Of a DNA stretch of 64,000 bases, positions 1-10,340 are shown in pieces. The notes beneath the pieces were generated by a model. That model was not told where the DNA came from and searched no databases. It saw only the letters and a program-made list of their open reading frames with translations. Positions within the stretch are counted from its first letter, which is position 1. The number at the start of each line of letters is the position of its first letter. This DNA comes from Ianthella basta (lineage: Eukaryota > Porifera > Demospongiae > Verongiida > Ianthellidae), in NCBI GenBank assembly GCA_964019415.1, contig OZ025874.1:3330696-3394695 (forward strand), given 5' to 3'. Position numbers and translations under genes: made by a program.

Positions 1-929
1 AGTTGGACAAGGACTTTCAAGAAATGGACCCTTCCCTGCCCTTCCCCAGCATCTAGGTAGGTTTTGCAAGCATTTTTACAACGCCGGTGTACGAGTGTTC
101 GCTGATGCTGGCTACGAGACAGATCGAGCCTAATCTGGAATACTGAGCAAGTGCTGCTGTGGAAGTTACTCCTTACAAGCTGGTAGCAAGTCCTCATTGA
201 TCACTTCAGGACTGCAAGACTGTTAGGTTGACTGCTTCTGCAATTGGAGTGCAATCGGCAGCCACATCCATGCAATTGTCTTGGTTCTGTACACAATTTG
301 TTACATTCGACAGCAGGGATGCTAGAAATGGCTTAAGCATGCTGGCAATCCTCAAGAAACGTTGCGATAACTTGCAACATTTCAATTGTGAAAGCAGTCC
401 AACAATTTAGCCCTATCCACCGTAAGGCTCCTTGGCTACGTACGTACGGGTCATACCAGGGGCGCGAATGTGCTACAAGACCCTGCCATAGCTCAGGGTA
501 GGCACACTTGGCCTTGGAGCACAGTAAGCTAATACACTGAGACGCGATTGAAATGTCAGGAATGCAATTATTAAGGTGCTGGTATTGCACAATCCCAGGA
601 CGTTGTCCGACCCCCCTTGAGTTGGGTTGAGGATGTGAGTTAATGGTGCAAGGCTTTAATCAATGGGCGGGGACAAGAAAAGTGATCTAGCTGGCTTGCA
701 TGGATTTAATTATAGATATAGAGGGCAGTTTCTTGTACTAGGGCAGGGTGGGGGTGCACATCAGCTGCAAGCAGGAATGAAGAATTACTTTAGGGCTCAG
801 GTGGGGGAAAATGTGACTGCTTGTTGTATGAGTGGGGATCTGAGGTCACATATAGGAGCAATTGAATAGGAAGTGAATTTCGTCTTTAATCACTTGATTG
901 GTTTCAATGTGGTCTGATAGTTGCACTTT
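1..929. other. No gene recognised at left edge
   Basis: I see no convincing coding region, RNA gene or mobile element here. The open frames are short and lack recognisable motifs. The last ~60 bases (about 870-929) may be weakly related to the MATH-domain fragment that begins near 930. Confidence 0.5.
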
Positions 930-2016
930 CAGATCTTTCCCTGCTGAGTGTGTCATACAGCCTGATGACTCCGGCTGATGTCTGGATAATGAACCATGGG
1001 GAATACTGCCACTCTGATCTGATCCTGCCACGGAAGGAGGTGGAAACACATTCCCCTGATTGCCCTGAGCTGCCTGTGCCTTGCTCCTTTGCTGATGCCG
1101 GATCCGGATGCAACCAGCTTGTAAAGAATAAAGACCTAGCCGCTCACATCCAGGCGTCCATCATAAAGCATCTCTCGCTTATTTCTGCACAGAATATTAT
1201 ATAGACTGCAGAAGGAGCTTGTGGCCGTTAGGCATGATCAGGAGACCTCGAAACAAGTGCATAGGAATGTACAGGGTGAGCTGCATCGGGTTTCTGAGGA
1301 AAATGAGCGTCTGCGTGAAGAATTGATGCTTGTTAAGAAGGACCTTGCAGCAGTCAAACACGAGAATTTGGAAACTCAGCATGAGCTAGGATTGATGATG
1401 GATCAGTGGGGTGGGATGAATAGAGATATTTGTGCTGTGGCTACCCAAAACAAAGAATTTGGAAGGACTGTGGCACAGCTAAAGCAAGTTATGACGTCAT
1501 TTTGGTGCACATACCTAAAACAAGTGTCAGCCACCCCATCAGGTAAACTTCCAACAATCTACAGGTATGGTGATTTTGGCTTTGACTTGGAAAATGATAG
1601 AGGTAGATACAGCCCATCATTTTACACCAGTTTTAATGGGCCAGGTTACAATCTCTGCATTAAAACCTTTCCAGATGGCTTAAAATGGGAAGGCTGGATG
1701 ACTGTGACGTACTGCTGTTGTCCTGCCTGGTGCTTATGATGATCAGCTTTGGGGATGGCCTGTTGCGTGCTCCTTAACAGTGGAGATTCTTAACCAGCTG
1801 GGAGACTATGGCCACTTCAGCAAGGAGATTGAATTTGAAAAGTTTCCAAGGAAATGGAAAAGAAAAGCTCAGAATGATCCCAGAGATGACGACAGTGATG
1901 GATGGGGTATTCTCAAGTTCATTGACCATCACAGCCTCCTTCATGAAGTTGATGGTCATCGTTATGTTGCTGATGGTACCATCTATCTACGTATCACCCA
2001 CAACTCAAGGAACTGA
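930..2016 (+). pseudogene. Chimeric TRAF-like pseudogene (MATH fragment + zinc finger + coiled coil + MATH)
   Basis: This is a broken member of the TRAF-like family that is intact at 4024, 7816 and elsewhere. Bases ~930-1007 closely match the end of the MATH domain of the 7816-9339 gene (its bases ~9175-9250). At ~1008-1018 the sequence switches to the TRAF zinc-finger region (LPRKEVETH..CPELPVPC), followed by a stop at 1202-1204. The coiled coil and most of the MATH domain continue in another frame from ~1215 to ~1706 (frame ends at 1739). A further frameshift near 1706-1720 moves to the frame that ends with WGILKFIDHH..IYLRIT at 2016. The RING and N-terminal part are absent. The order MATH-end then zinc finger cannot arise by simple decay, so unequal recombination or gene conversion between array members is likely. 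No functional product is expected. Confidence 0.85.
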
Positions 2017-3210
2017 TTTCCGTAACATTATCTAGGTATTAGACTATTTACTGTATGAGAACTGTAAGTGTATTTGTATAGACATCATACATGCCCACAT
2101 ACATGTGAGCACTTTTGACATTGTATTAATTGCATATGATTATAATTAAATGTTATATATGTTTTGCAAGTTATGGTATAATTGTACACCCACCTTATCA
2201 AATATGTGTTGCAGGCTATTACATGTGCACCTATATTATCTTGAGGACATGTAACTTTGATTGAGGTGGCCATTTTGATGATGTCATATGATGTCACAGA
2301 TTCCTAGCCAATCATATAGCTTGAACAGATATATATGACTGCAGCTGTAGCCTTCTCCCACCTTGTGCTATATAATCTTGCATATGTAGTTAGACTGCTT
2401 TTCAATTCTCCCCTCAAATTTTAGGAATTAATGATCATGGCATTTCCTCTGTGGTATTGCATGCACAATAGAGGAAAGTTGGCTATACACACAATTGAAC
2501 TACATGAAGAGAATGTTTGCAACGAATAAGAGCCTCGGGCTGCAGAGTGCACGTGCCAGGAGGCCAAGCAACCTATACATTTGAATTAAACCATGTACTA
2601 ATTAAGACCAGGTCCTTTGCTTAGTGATCAGGGCAGGATTGGAACAGCCTACCTTTAATTTGTCGATTAGGTCAGCGAACATTGACCATGACCATGGATT
2701 GATCAATTGAATTAAGTTATGACAATGCAATTATGTAATATTTAGACCACGGTTGGCCGAGTGTTAAGCTGTTTAATCTTAGCACTTGAGGATGACGCAA
2801 TAAAGGTCAAGGTTATGTAATGCATGAGCTGAGGGCGAGTGCATTACGCAACTGCGACCTTTGTTGGACATTCGAGAGTGCTTAATTTAAACAGTGCAAC
2901 ACCTGCCAACATGGTGTGTGGATTAAGTGATTTAACCTTCAGTCGTGTGACCCATTATAAAGGATCCCATTGGCTAGAGGTCACAGGATCAGCATTAGAT
3001 ATTAATTTTGTGACACCAACTCATGTATGCCATTTATTAAGTATATAACATAAGAATTTGATCAATGTTAAATGAATGGAATAGCCTTATTATATGTACT
3101 CATTTCTCTGACCTTACACAACTATCTATGAAATTTCATCAATTTAAATTAGTTACATTTTCTGTATTATTTCAAGTTGTTTGTAGCACAAATAAAAAGG
3201 ATGGTAGAAT
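2017..3210. other. AT-rich spacer between TRAF pseudogenes
   Basis: No coding region, RNA gene or clear repeat was recognised. The stretch is AT-rich, with several ATATAT and TTAATT runs. Confidence 0.4.
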
Positions 3211-3425
3211 GCAACCTAGAAATTAAAATTGATGCAGCTTGAGCTGAGGCTAATAAAGGTGAAACATGACACATTCAGAGCTAATGGGTTTAGTGGCAGC
3301 AGCTTAGCTAGTGCAGAAATATCCTGGCCTTCCTACCTAGCCAGTGCAATAAAATATAAGGTACATCTGACAACTCATGCTATAGCTACATGAAAAGCCA
3401 AATGTGTCAGATATAGGCTTATCTA
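3211..3425 (+). pseudogene. Degenerate TRAF-like fragment (coiled coil/MATH junction)
   Basis: The block matches the coiled-coil to MATH boundary of the TRAF-like gene at 6126, bases ~6880-7035. A shared run around 3234 reads GCAGCTTGAGCTGAGGCT, and a second around 3320 contains ATCCTGG then CCTACCTAG, with the same spacing between them. Small indels and stops remove any reading frame. It is an older relic than the pseudogene at 930-2016, showing that this array has gained and lost members repeatedly. Confidence 0.7.
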
Positions 3426-3470
3426 TAAGTATGTGACATTAAATTCCATCAAGGTTGTAGCCAGTAATCT

Positions 3471-3493
3471 GGGGGGGGGGGGGGGGGGGGGGG
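3471..3493. repeat. Poly-G run (23 G)
   Basis: Uninterrupted run of 23 guanines. A second such run of 19 G lies at 44656-44674 and a shorter poly-C near 26528. Confidence 0.95.
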
Positions 3494-4023
3494 TTCTAGT
3501 ACCAAGGATGCACACCATATGACTCGTATGACGTCAAGAATAAATGGCCGCCGACAGGTGGGATCTGGTATGTAACAGTTTACCGTTAAATTAGACTCTG
3601 TCTGCTAGCTAGCGCGTGTGCCAGACTTCTAGCTACCTAAATACACTTAATTTATGGCCACTGGCAGTAAGGAGGGGGGGTTCGTCCGAACCCCCCTCCG
3701 GCTGGCTACACCCTTGTCCACGAATACTGACTGAGGTCTAGCCTGACCATAGACTTGTTTAATTTCCTAGCCTTGTGCCCAGTCCCGCTTTCCATTCCCA
3801 CTTGGGGTACCGGATGTATATAGTCCGGCTAGCTAGACTATATAGAGATTCGAGGTAGTAGCTGCTAGTCCATAGAGAGCGGTCGGAAGTATATATGGGC
3901 GCCAGTTATGAGGCTTCCGTGAAGTTTCGGCTTCCCGCGTCGTTTGCGCGTTATTAGCGGTTAGGGCATTGGCAAAAGGAACCACAAGAGAGCGGCTGCG
4001 CGAGACTAAGAATATCGGGAGGG
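3494..4023. other. Upstream region of TRAF-like gene
   Basis: No gene seen. Bases ~3764-3825 resemble one arm of the fold-back element at 28733-28834 (CCCAGTCCC..TTTCCATTCC..CTTGGGG). Around 3675-3705 there is a short GGAGGGGGGTTCG/CGAACCCCCCTCC inverted repeat. The promoter of the 4024 gene presumably lies here but no core element is clear. Confidence 0.4.
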
Positions 4024-5499
4024 ATGAGCGCTGTGGACAAGTCGTTTACGGAGAATACCTTCGGAAACTTGTCGTACACCTTCCTGGAGCCAGTACCCAA
4101 CTACCTGACATGCATAATCTGTTTCGGTCTACTGAAGGATGCCGTGGCTACTGACTGCTGTGGTAAGATGTTCTGTACCCAGCATTCCTCCCGCACCGGA
4201 GAAGCGTGTCCCGCATGCAGACACACTCCGTTAGCCGTGACTAGAAACAAAGGGATTGACAGGATCGTGGACGATCTGAAGGTATTCTGTCAGCACCATG
4301 AAGAAGGCTGCCCATGGACTGGTCACCTTTGCTTTGAGTCAAACCATCGCAATACCAAGTGTAACTACGTAGTGATCTTCTGTAGTGAAGGCTGTGGGAA
4401 GAGTATTCGGCGAGAGCAGATGGACACGCACCTTCTCAAGGATTGTCCACAGAGGCAAGTAAAGTGCGAATTTTGTGCGCTATCCATCACAGCAGCTGAA
4501 TTGAAGACCCACAATGAATCATGCCTGGCATTTCCAGTTGTATGCCCCCACGGATGTGAGCTGACCCTGCCACGGAAAGAGGTGGAAGAACACTCCTCCA
4601 CTTGCCCCGAGGTGCAAGTGCCCTGCCTTTTTGCTGCTGCCGGATGTAACCATCATGTCAAGAATAAGGATCTGGCCAGTCACATTCAGGCATCCATAAT
4701 GGAACATCTCTCTCTTGTTTTTGCACAGAATATTGCTCTTAGCAGTCAGCAGGAGGCATCAGAGCAAGCACAGAAGGCTCTACAGTGTGAGCTACATGAG
4801 GTTTCGAAAGAAAATGTGAGTTTGCGTGAGCAACTGCAAAGTCTGGAAAGGGAACATGCAGCAATGAAACGAAACATTGAATGCGAGCTGAGTTCAGTGA
4901 ATAAGAGGTTTGATGAACTGAGGGGAGAACTAAGTACTTTAACCACACTTGGCGTGGAATTGGGTGAGAGTGTGGCACATTTGAAGCAAAGTGCACAATC
5001 AGTTTGGCACACTTACCTAGTGCAAGCATCGACCACTCGGTCAGAGAAACTCCCTATGATATACAGGTATGGCGTATTGGAGGAAGACATGGCCGCTAAA
5101 ACAGGTGGTTACACCCAATCATTTTATACCAGTGATAGAGGCTACAAACTCTGCCTTGCAGTGTTTCCGAATGGTTTATCCACAAGAGGCTGGATGTCTG
5201 TGACTGTCATCGTCCTGCCTGGTGATCATGATCGAACACTACAGTGGGTTATGCAAGGGTCATTAAAGGTAGAGGTTCTGAACCAACTGGGAGATTACGG
5301 TCACTGCAGCAAGGAGATTGACTTTGAGACGTTTCCAAAGAAGTATAGGGAAAGGGCCCAGTGTGATCCAAGAGGCAGTGGGGCTAATGGATGGGGTATC
5401 CTCAGCTTCATCAGCCATCATGATCTTTTTGAAGAATGTGATGGCCATCGCTATGTGGTTGATGGGGCCATCTATTTTCGAATAACCAGATCCTCCTAG
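4024..5499 (+). CDS. TRAF-like RING/zinc-finger/MATH protein
   Basis: An intronless 491-residue protein. It has a RING finger near residues 30-65 (C30, C33, C45/46, C51, H54, C62, C65), then TRAF-type Cys/His zinc fingers (~90-215) with repeated C-P-W-x-G-H and C-P-H-G-C-E-L motifs. A heptad-rich coiled coil follows (~225-320), then a C-terminal MATH/TRAF-C domain (~330-490) ending WGILSFISHH..IYFRIT. This is the order of canonical TRAF adaptor/E3 ligases, which bind receptor tails through MATH trimers and build ubiquitin chains through the RING. The ATG at 4024 is chosen because the following FTENTFG..LSYTFLEPVPNYLTC stretch is conserved in the neighbours. It lies in a cluster of paralogues, so it is probably a lineage-specific TRAF rather than an orthologue of a named TRAF1-7. 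The domain call is firm; the pathway is inferred. Confidence 0.93.
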   Translation: MSAVDKSFTENTFGNLSYTFLEPVPNYLTCIICFGLLKDAVATDCCGKMFCTQHSSRTGEACPACRHTPLAVTRNKGIDRIVDDLKVFCQHHEEGCPWTGHLCFESNHRNTKCNYVVIFCSEGCGKSIRREQMDTHLLKDCPQRQVKCEFCALSITAAELKTHNESCLAFPVVCPHGCELTLPRKEVEEHSSTCPEVQVPCLFAAAGCNHHVKNKDLASHIQASIMEHLSLVFAQNIALSSQQEASEQAQKALQCELHEVSKENVSLREQLQSLEREHAAMKRNIECELSSVNKRFDELRGELSTLTTLGVELGESVAHLKQSAQSVWHTYLVQASTTRSEKLPMIYRYGVLEEDMAAKTGGYTQSFYTSDRGYKLCLAVFPNGLSTRGWMSVTVIVLPGDHDRTLQWVMQGSLKVEVLNQLGDYGHCSKEIDFETFPKKYRERAQCDPRGSGANGWGILSFISHHDLFEECDGHRYVVDGAIYFRITRSS

Positions 5500-6125
5500 T
5501 GACTTCTTCTTCACTTAGTATTGAATTGCAAATTATAATTATGCATATCTGGACATGTACTTTAATTTATGCAAACACATGCGTATGTGTATATTTTAGG
5601 TATGTAATGATTGGTTGATTGATTGTACCTGATAACTATATAATATGTAGTTTCATATGCTTTCCAGTTCTAGGCCAGCTGTGCATGCATCGTTCTGATG
5701 TTCGATCTCTCCCACAATATGGTGGGCCTCCGTAGTAAGTTAAGGTGGCATGAGAAGACAACACCTTCAAACTAGCTGGTACTTGTTTCGGTAAATAACA
5801 AAATTATCATTCTGTAAAATATATGTCTCTCCCCTTGACTGATCTGTGCTAACTCAAATTTAAAGTTATTGAGGGTATACGTAGCTAGCTAACTATTATT
5901 TTAATAGCTAGCTAGCTAGCTAGTTCACAAAGATATTCATTGTTCAGAAACTGCATGGAGGGTGTAGAGTGACCATAATATGGATGTGATTGCATTTAAG
6001 CTTGCTCCCTCACCTCATTATATTGAAAATCACCAATGGTAAAGGCTGCAGGCCTATCGAACTGTCGCCAAAATGGACAATCGCGCGAAATCCGCGGTCA
6101 TCACTGTCACGTGGTGTCTGTCAAA
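5500..6125. other. Spacer between TRAF-like genes
   Basis: No gene seen. Contains a short (AGCT)n run at ~5882-5922 (TAGCTAGCTAGCT) and AT-rich DNA. The next gene has an in-frame ATG at 6036, but the conserved start is 6126. Confidence 0.4.
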
Positions 6126-7494
6126 ATGTCCTCCTTGCAGGAGGATTTGTTTACAGAGAACACCTTCGGCGACTTGTCGTACACGATCCTGGAGCCGGTG
6201 CCAAACTACCTCACGTGCATCATCTGTTTCGGTCTACTGAAGGAGCCTGTGGCCACCGAGTGCTGTGGTAAGATGTTCTGTAGCCAGCATTCCTCCTGCA
6301 CTGACGTCTGTCCCACGTGCAGACACTCTCCGTTAGCCGTGTGTAGAAATAAGGGGATTGACAGCATCGTGAAGGACCTGAAGGTGTTCTGCCTTAATCA
6401 CAAGGAAGGCTGTCCGTGGACCGGCCATCTTTGCTTCGAACCAGAGCATCAGAACACTTGCGAGTTTGAAGTGGTCTCTTGCATTAAAGGCTGCGGGACG
6501 GACGCGCAGCGACGGCACATGGAATCACACTTACAAGAGAATTGTTCCCTGAGGGAAATGAAGTGCATATTTTGCGAGTTGTCTGTCACAGCCGCTGAGT
6601 TGCCTACCCACCAGGAATCGTGCCTTGACTATCCAGTAGTATGCCCCCACGGATGTGAACTAACTCTACTACGTAAAGAGGTTGAAGAACACTCCACTGC
6701 TTGCCCTGAGCTGCTCGTACCCTGTCCCTTTGCTGATGCTGGATGTAATCAGTGTGTAAAGAGGAAGGATTTGTCTAGCCACATAGCGTCATCTGTTGTA
6801 GACCATCTCTTACTGGTTTCAGTTGAAAATGCAAGTCTTCGTAAAGAATTGCAGACTCTGAAGAAAGACCATGCAGCATTGAACCTGGAAAAAATGGATA
6901 TGCAGCTTGAGCTGAGGCTGATGCAGGCGAGGTATGACTCATTGGAGCACTCTGTGCTTAAGTTGCAGCAGCAAAGTACAGAAACATCCTGGCGTTCATA
7001 CCTAGTACATGAGTCATCAAACGTATCAGATAGGCTTCCTATTGTCTTCAAGTATGAGAAGTTCCAAGAACACTTTGACTGGGATCTGAATTGCTACACC
7101 CCTAAAGTGTACACCCGCAGTGGAGGTTACTGCTTATGCCTTTGTTTGTTTCTTAAGGGGTTGAATTTGGAATTCTCTGGTTACATGTCTGTGACTGTCC
7201 TTGCATTGCCAGGCAGGTACGACGACACGCTCAAGTGGCCTATGGAGGGATCCTTGAAGGTTGAGATTCTGAACCAATTGGGTGACCATAGTCACTATGG
7301 CAAGACCCTTGACTTGGTGAAGATGCCAAAAAAGTACAGGGAAAGACCAAAGCAAGACCCAACAGTGTAAGAAAAATGGTTGGGGCATTGTGAGGTTTAT
7401 TGATCATCACAGTCTGTTTGTCAAGGGTGCATCTGATGGTCCACACTATTTGGTCAATGGAACAATATATATACGTATCACCCGTGGCAAATGA
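6126..7494 (+). CDS. TRAF-like protein with a frameshift in the last part of the MATH domain
   Basis: Same intronless family as its neighbours: RING near residues 30-64, TRAF zinc fingers, a shorter coiled coil and a MATH domain. The first frame stops at 7368-7370, just after RERPKQDPT. The missing end of the MATH domain (NGWGIVRFIDHH..YIRITRGK) continues in the +1-shifted frame from ~7363 to a TGA at 7492-7494. One small indel near 7357-7366 explains this. It is either a recent inactivating mutation, a sequencing error in a single read-through, or a truncated but still expressed protein (~415 residues, lacking the last MATH strands). The start at 6126 (MSSLQEDLFTENTFGDLSY) matches the conserved N-terminus of the other copies; an upstream in-frame ATG at 6036 would add 30 unconserved residues. 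Confidence 0.85.
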
Positions 7495-7815
7495 ACCATG
7501 GTTATCATTTTACATGTCTTATTACTTATGACATCACAAGAACATACTGCATAAGTATTTTATCTTTGTAGCTACTCATTGTATTTTATATGAAGCTAGC
7601 ACATCTGTGATCACTTACTTCCATCTTGGTGTATATCAATCTTGTACGTATAAATGCACAATGTACCTGTACCTATAACTGTACATGTGTGACTGAGTAC
7701 ACCTGCATACATAAGGTCATCCATTTGCTAGCACAAACCGTAGACCTTACAACGCGGGGTCTAAGCAAAAGCAGTCAGCTACTAGGTCACGTGATCCTAC
7801 ACGTTCTGCATCACA

Positions 7816-9339
7816 ATGGCGGCCTTGGATGATTCGTTTACAGAGAACACCTTCGGCGACTTGTCGTACACGTTCCTGGAGCCGGTGCCAAACTACCTCA
7901 CGTGCATCATCTGTTTCGGTCTACTGAAGGAGCCTGTGGCCACTGACTGCTGTGAAAAGATGTTTTGTGGCGAGCATGCCTCCCGTACCGAACGTGTTTG
8001 TCCCGCGTGCAGACACACTCCCTTGTCAGTGTCTAGAAACAGAGGGTTTGACAGTATCGTGAAGGATCTAAAGGTGTTCTGCCTTAACTGCAAGGAAGGT
8101 TGTTCGTGGAGTGGTCATCTTTGCTTCGAGCCTAAGCATCGAGTTGACACATGCGACTACCAGTCAATTTCCTGCGAGAAAGAGTGCGGTGTGCGCGTAG
8201 CAAGAAGACTCATGGCGAATCACCTGGCCAAAGAATGCCTACTGAGGGAGATAGATTGCGAATTTTGTGATTACAAGGGGACAGCTGCAGAAGTCAAATT
8301 CCACTTGGAGACATGCCTTGAGTATCACATTGCGTGCCCTCATGGATGTGAATTGCAGTTGCCTCGGAAGGATTTGAATGTCCACTCCTCCACTTGCCCT
8401 GAAGCACCTGTACCCTGCCCTTTTGCTGCTTCTGGATGTGACACAATGCCTGTGAAGAGGAAGGAGTTGTCTGGTCACTTGGAGGCTTCTGTTGGAGCTC
8501 ATCTCTTGTTACTGGCAAGTGACAACCAGCGTCTGTCTGAGGAGGTGGTTGAACTGAGGAAGGAGAGGGAGGAGCGTCTCAAGCAAGATAGAGTGGAAGC
8601 GGCTGGGTTGGAAAAAATGAGGACGGAATTATATCAGGTGAAGATGGAACTACGTCAGATGAACGACAAGGTTGACAGGGTGATTAAGAATGAGAGAAGT
8701 GATGAAATGGACAATTGGCAAGAAAAGCAACCAGCAGCGTCAAATAAAGATGTGAGTTTGGTATTGCCTTCCTACGGGCTTGACTGTGACGACCAATCAG
8801 AATGGGATGACGATGAAATTGAGCCCTTCGTTAAGAGGCCATGGGTGGAAGACATATTTTTTGCTTCAGGCACAGTGTTCGATGGCTCGAACCTTCCTGT
8901 TGTTTTGAAGTATGAAAATATCTCATCTGACTTGCTGAATGACAGGACTTGGACTAGCCCTCAGTTCTATGATGAAGCTGGGTACTGCATGTGTTTGCAT
9001 GTAGCTCCAAATGGTCTTAATCAAGCTTCAGGACGTTTTGTGTCAGTGCAGATGCAGATACAGGCAGATGAACATGACTGGGAACGTGATTGGCCATACA
9101 ATGATCTTCTACATGTTGAAATCCTGAATCCACAAGCCAATTTTGGACATTGCAGAAAAACGATGGATTTTGCATCTTTTCCTGCTGAGTGTGTCATGGA
9201 GCCTGATGACTCTGACTGGTGTTCGGATAATGAACCATGGGGAATACTGCGATTCCTTAAACACAGTCAGTTGCACGACTATATCTTGGATGACACACTT
9301 TATTTTTATATTAAGCATACCTGGCAAAATGACCTCTGA
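7816..9339 (+). CDS. TRAF-like protein with an acidic linker before MATH
   Basis: An intact, intronless 507-residue TRAF-like protein. The RING (C30, C33, C45/46, C51, H54, C62, C65) is almost identical in DNA to that of the 6126 gene, indicating recent duplication or conversion of the 5' part. TRAF zinc fingers follow to ~220, then a charged coiled coil (~230-300). A linker rich in Asp/Glu/Trp (about 305-350) is absent from the other copies. The C-terminal MATH domain (~350-505) is the most diverged of the array. Likely role: oligomeric RING E3/adaptor in the cytoplasm. The start is the only ATG that keeps the conserved N-terminal block. Confidence 0.93.
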   Translation: MAALDDSFTENTFGDLSYTFLEPVPNYLTCIICFGLLKEPVATDCCEKMFCGEHASRTERVCPACRHTPLSVSRNRGFDSIVKDLKVFCLNCKEGCSWSGHLCFEPKHRVDTCDYQSISCEKECGVRVARRLMANHLAKECLLREIDCEFCDYKGTAAEVKFHLETCLEYHIACPHGCELQLPRKDLNVHSSTCPEAPVPCPFAASGCDTMPVKRKELSGHLEASVGAHLLLLASDNQRLSEEVVELRKEREERLKQDRVEAAGLEKMRTELYQVKMELRQMNDKVDRVIKNERSDEMDNWQEKQPAASNKDVSLVLPSYGLDCDDQSEWDDDEIEPFVKRPWVEDIFFASGTVFDGSNLPVVLKYENISSDLLNDRTWTSPQFYDEAGYCMCLHVAPNGLNQASGRFVSVQMQIQADEHDWERDWPYNDLLHVEILNPQANFGHCRKTMDFASFPAECVMEPDDSDWCSDNEPWGILRFLKHSQLHDYILDDTLYFYIKHTWQNDL

Positions 9340-10340
9340 CGTGTCTACGTGCATTAGGTGTGCATGTTTATTGCCTTTCAACAGCTGTAAAGTCATCGTG
9401 TGGTGTAAAGATTTCTTAAGAGTAGTAAATATATGTTAATTATATGAGGTGACTGAATTATTAACATGTACGTATGCATGTGTGCATTGTGTATAATAAT
9501 GAGAGAATTGTATTATTATTGTATAATTATATCAGTTCTATCTATATGGATTAATGCGTGCATGCCATTGGGAGGATAATGATAAATACTATAGCCTAAG
9601 CTACATAATTATGGTACAGTGATTTTAGCTAGGTTTACAGCTATAGCTAGCTATAGACTCATTATCATGCATGCAATTGAGGTGGATGAGTTAATTAAAT
9701 GAGTTACATATAGCTGCAGACAATCAATGCTATCGGTAAAGTTCTATAAGGTGTGTGGCATTCATTTCGACATAGCTACTGCAGACACATATATATAATT
9801 ATGCATAGAGTCTCATTTTAATTTTTATGACAATTAACAATTGGATACTGCATGAACATGTGACTACTCCGGACCCTATAAATTTTTGCGTGAAGATCAC
9901 AGGGTTGTTGACACATAATACATATGGTGTACTTCATGCCAAATACCATCATGCATGAGATCAATTACGCTTGACATGTTGTTACATTACTTAATTTGTT
10001 TTTCTGTTGATGCAGTACAATGATATGGTCGATCAACGATATGTTCACTTGCATATACTCATGTTTCAATCATCAAAATGTATGCCAATTTCATTTGCAA
10101 AAAGCAAATCAGCAATAATTTAAATGCAATGAATAAAATTGATGTGAAGAGCTGAATGGGGATCAATATGAGTTAATTTGGACATTAAGCTGTAGAATAC
10201 ATAATTATGAATGCAGCCTAAAGCGTATACACAACATTGCACTACATATGTCTGAATCTGCCAGACATCTCTCACTTAAACACAGAACAGCAAGCTATAG
10301 AGTGTATACGCGCATGCAGCTTGCAAAGTTGCTGCTTCGA
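9340..10340. other. AT-rich intergenic stretch between convergent TRAF-like genes
   Basis: Nothing recognisable is encoded. The two flanking genes end towards each other here, so the stretch holds both 3' regions. Confidence 0.45.

Noticed and set aside
9143..9439. 98-codon plus-strand frame overlapping the end of the TRAF-like gene
   Set aside because: A shadow of the real MATH-domain frame.
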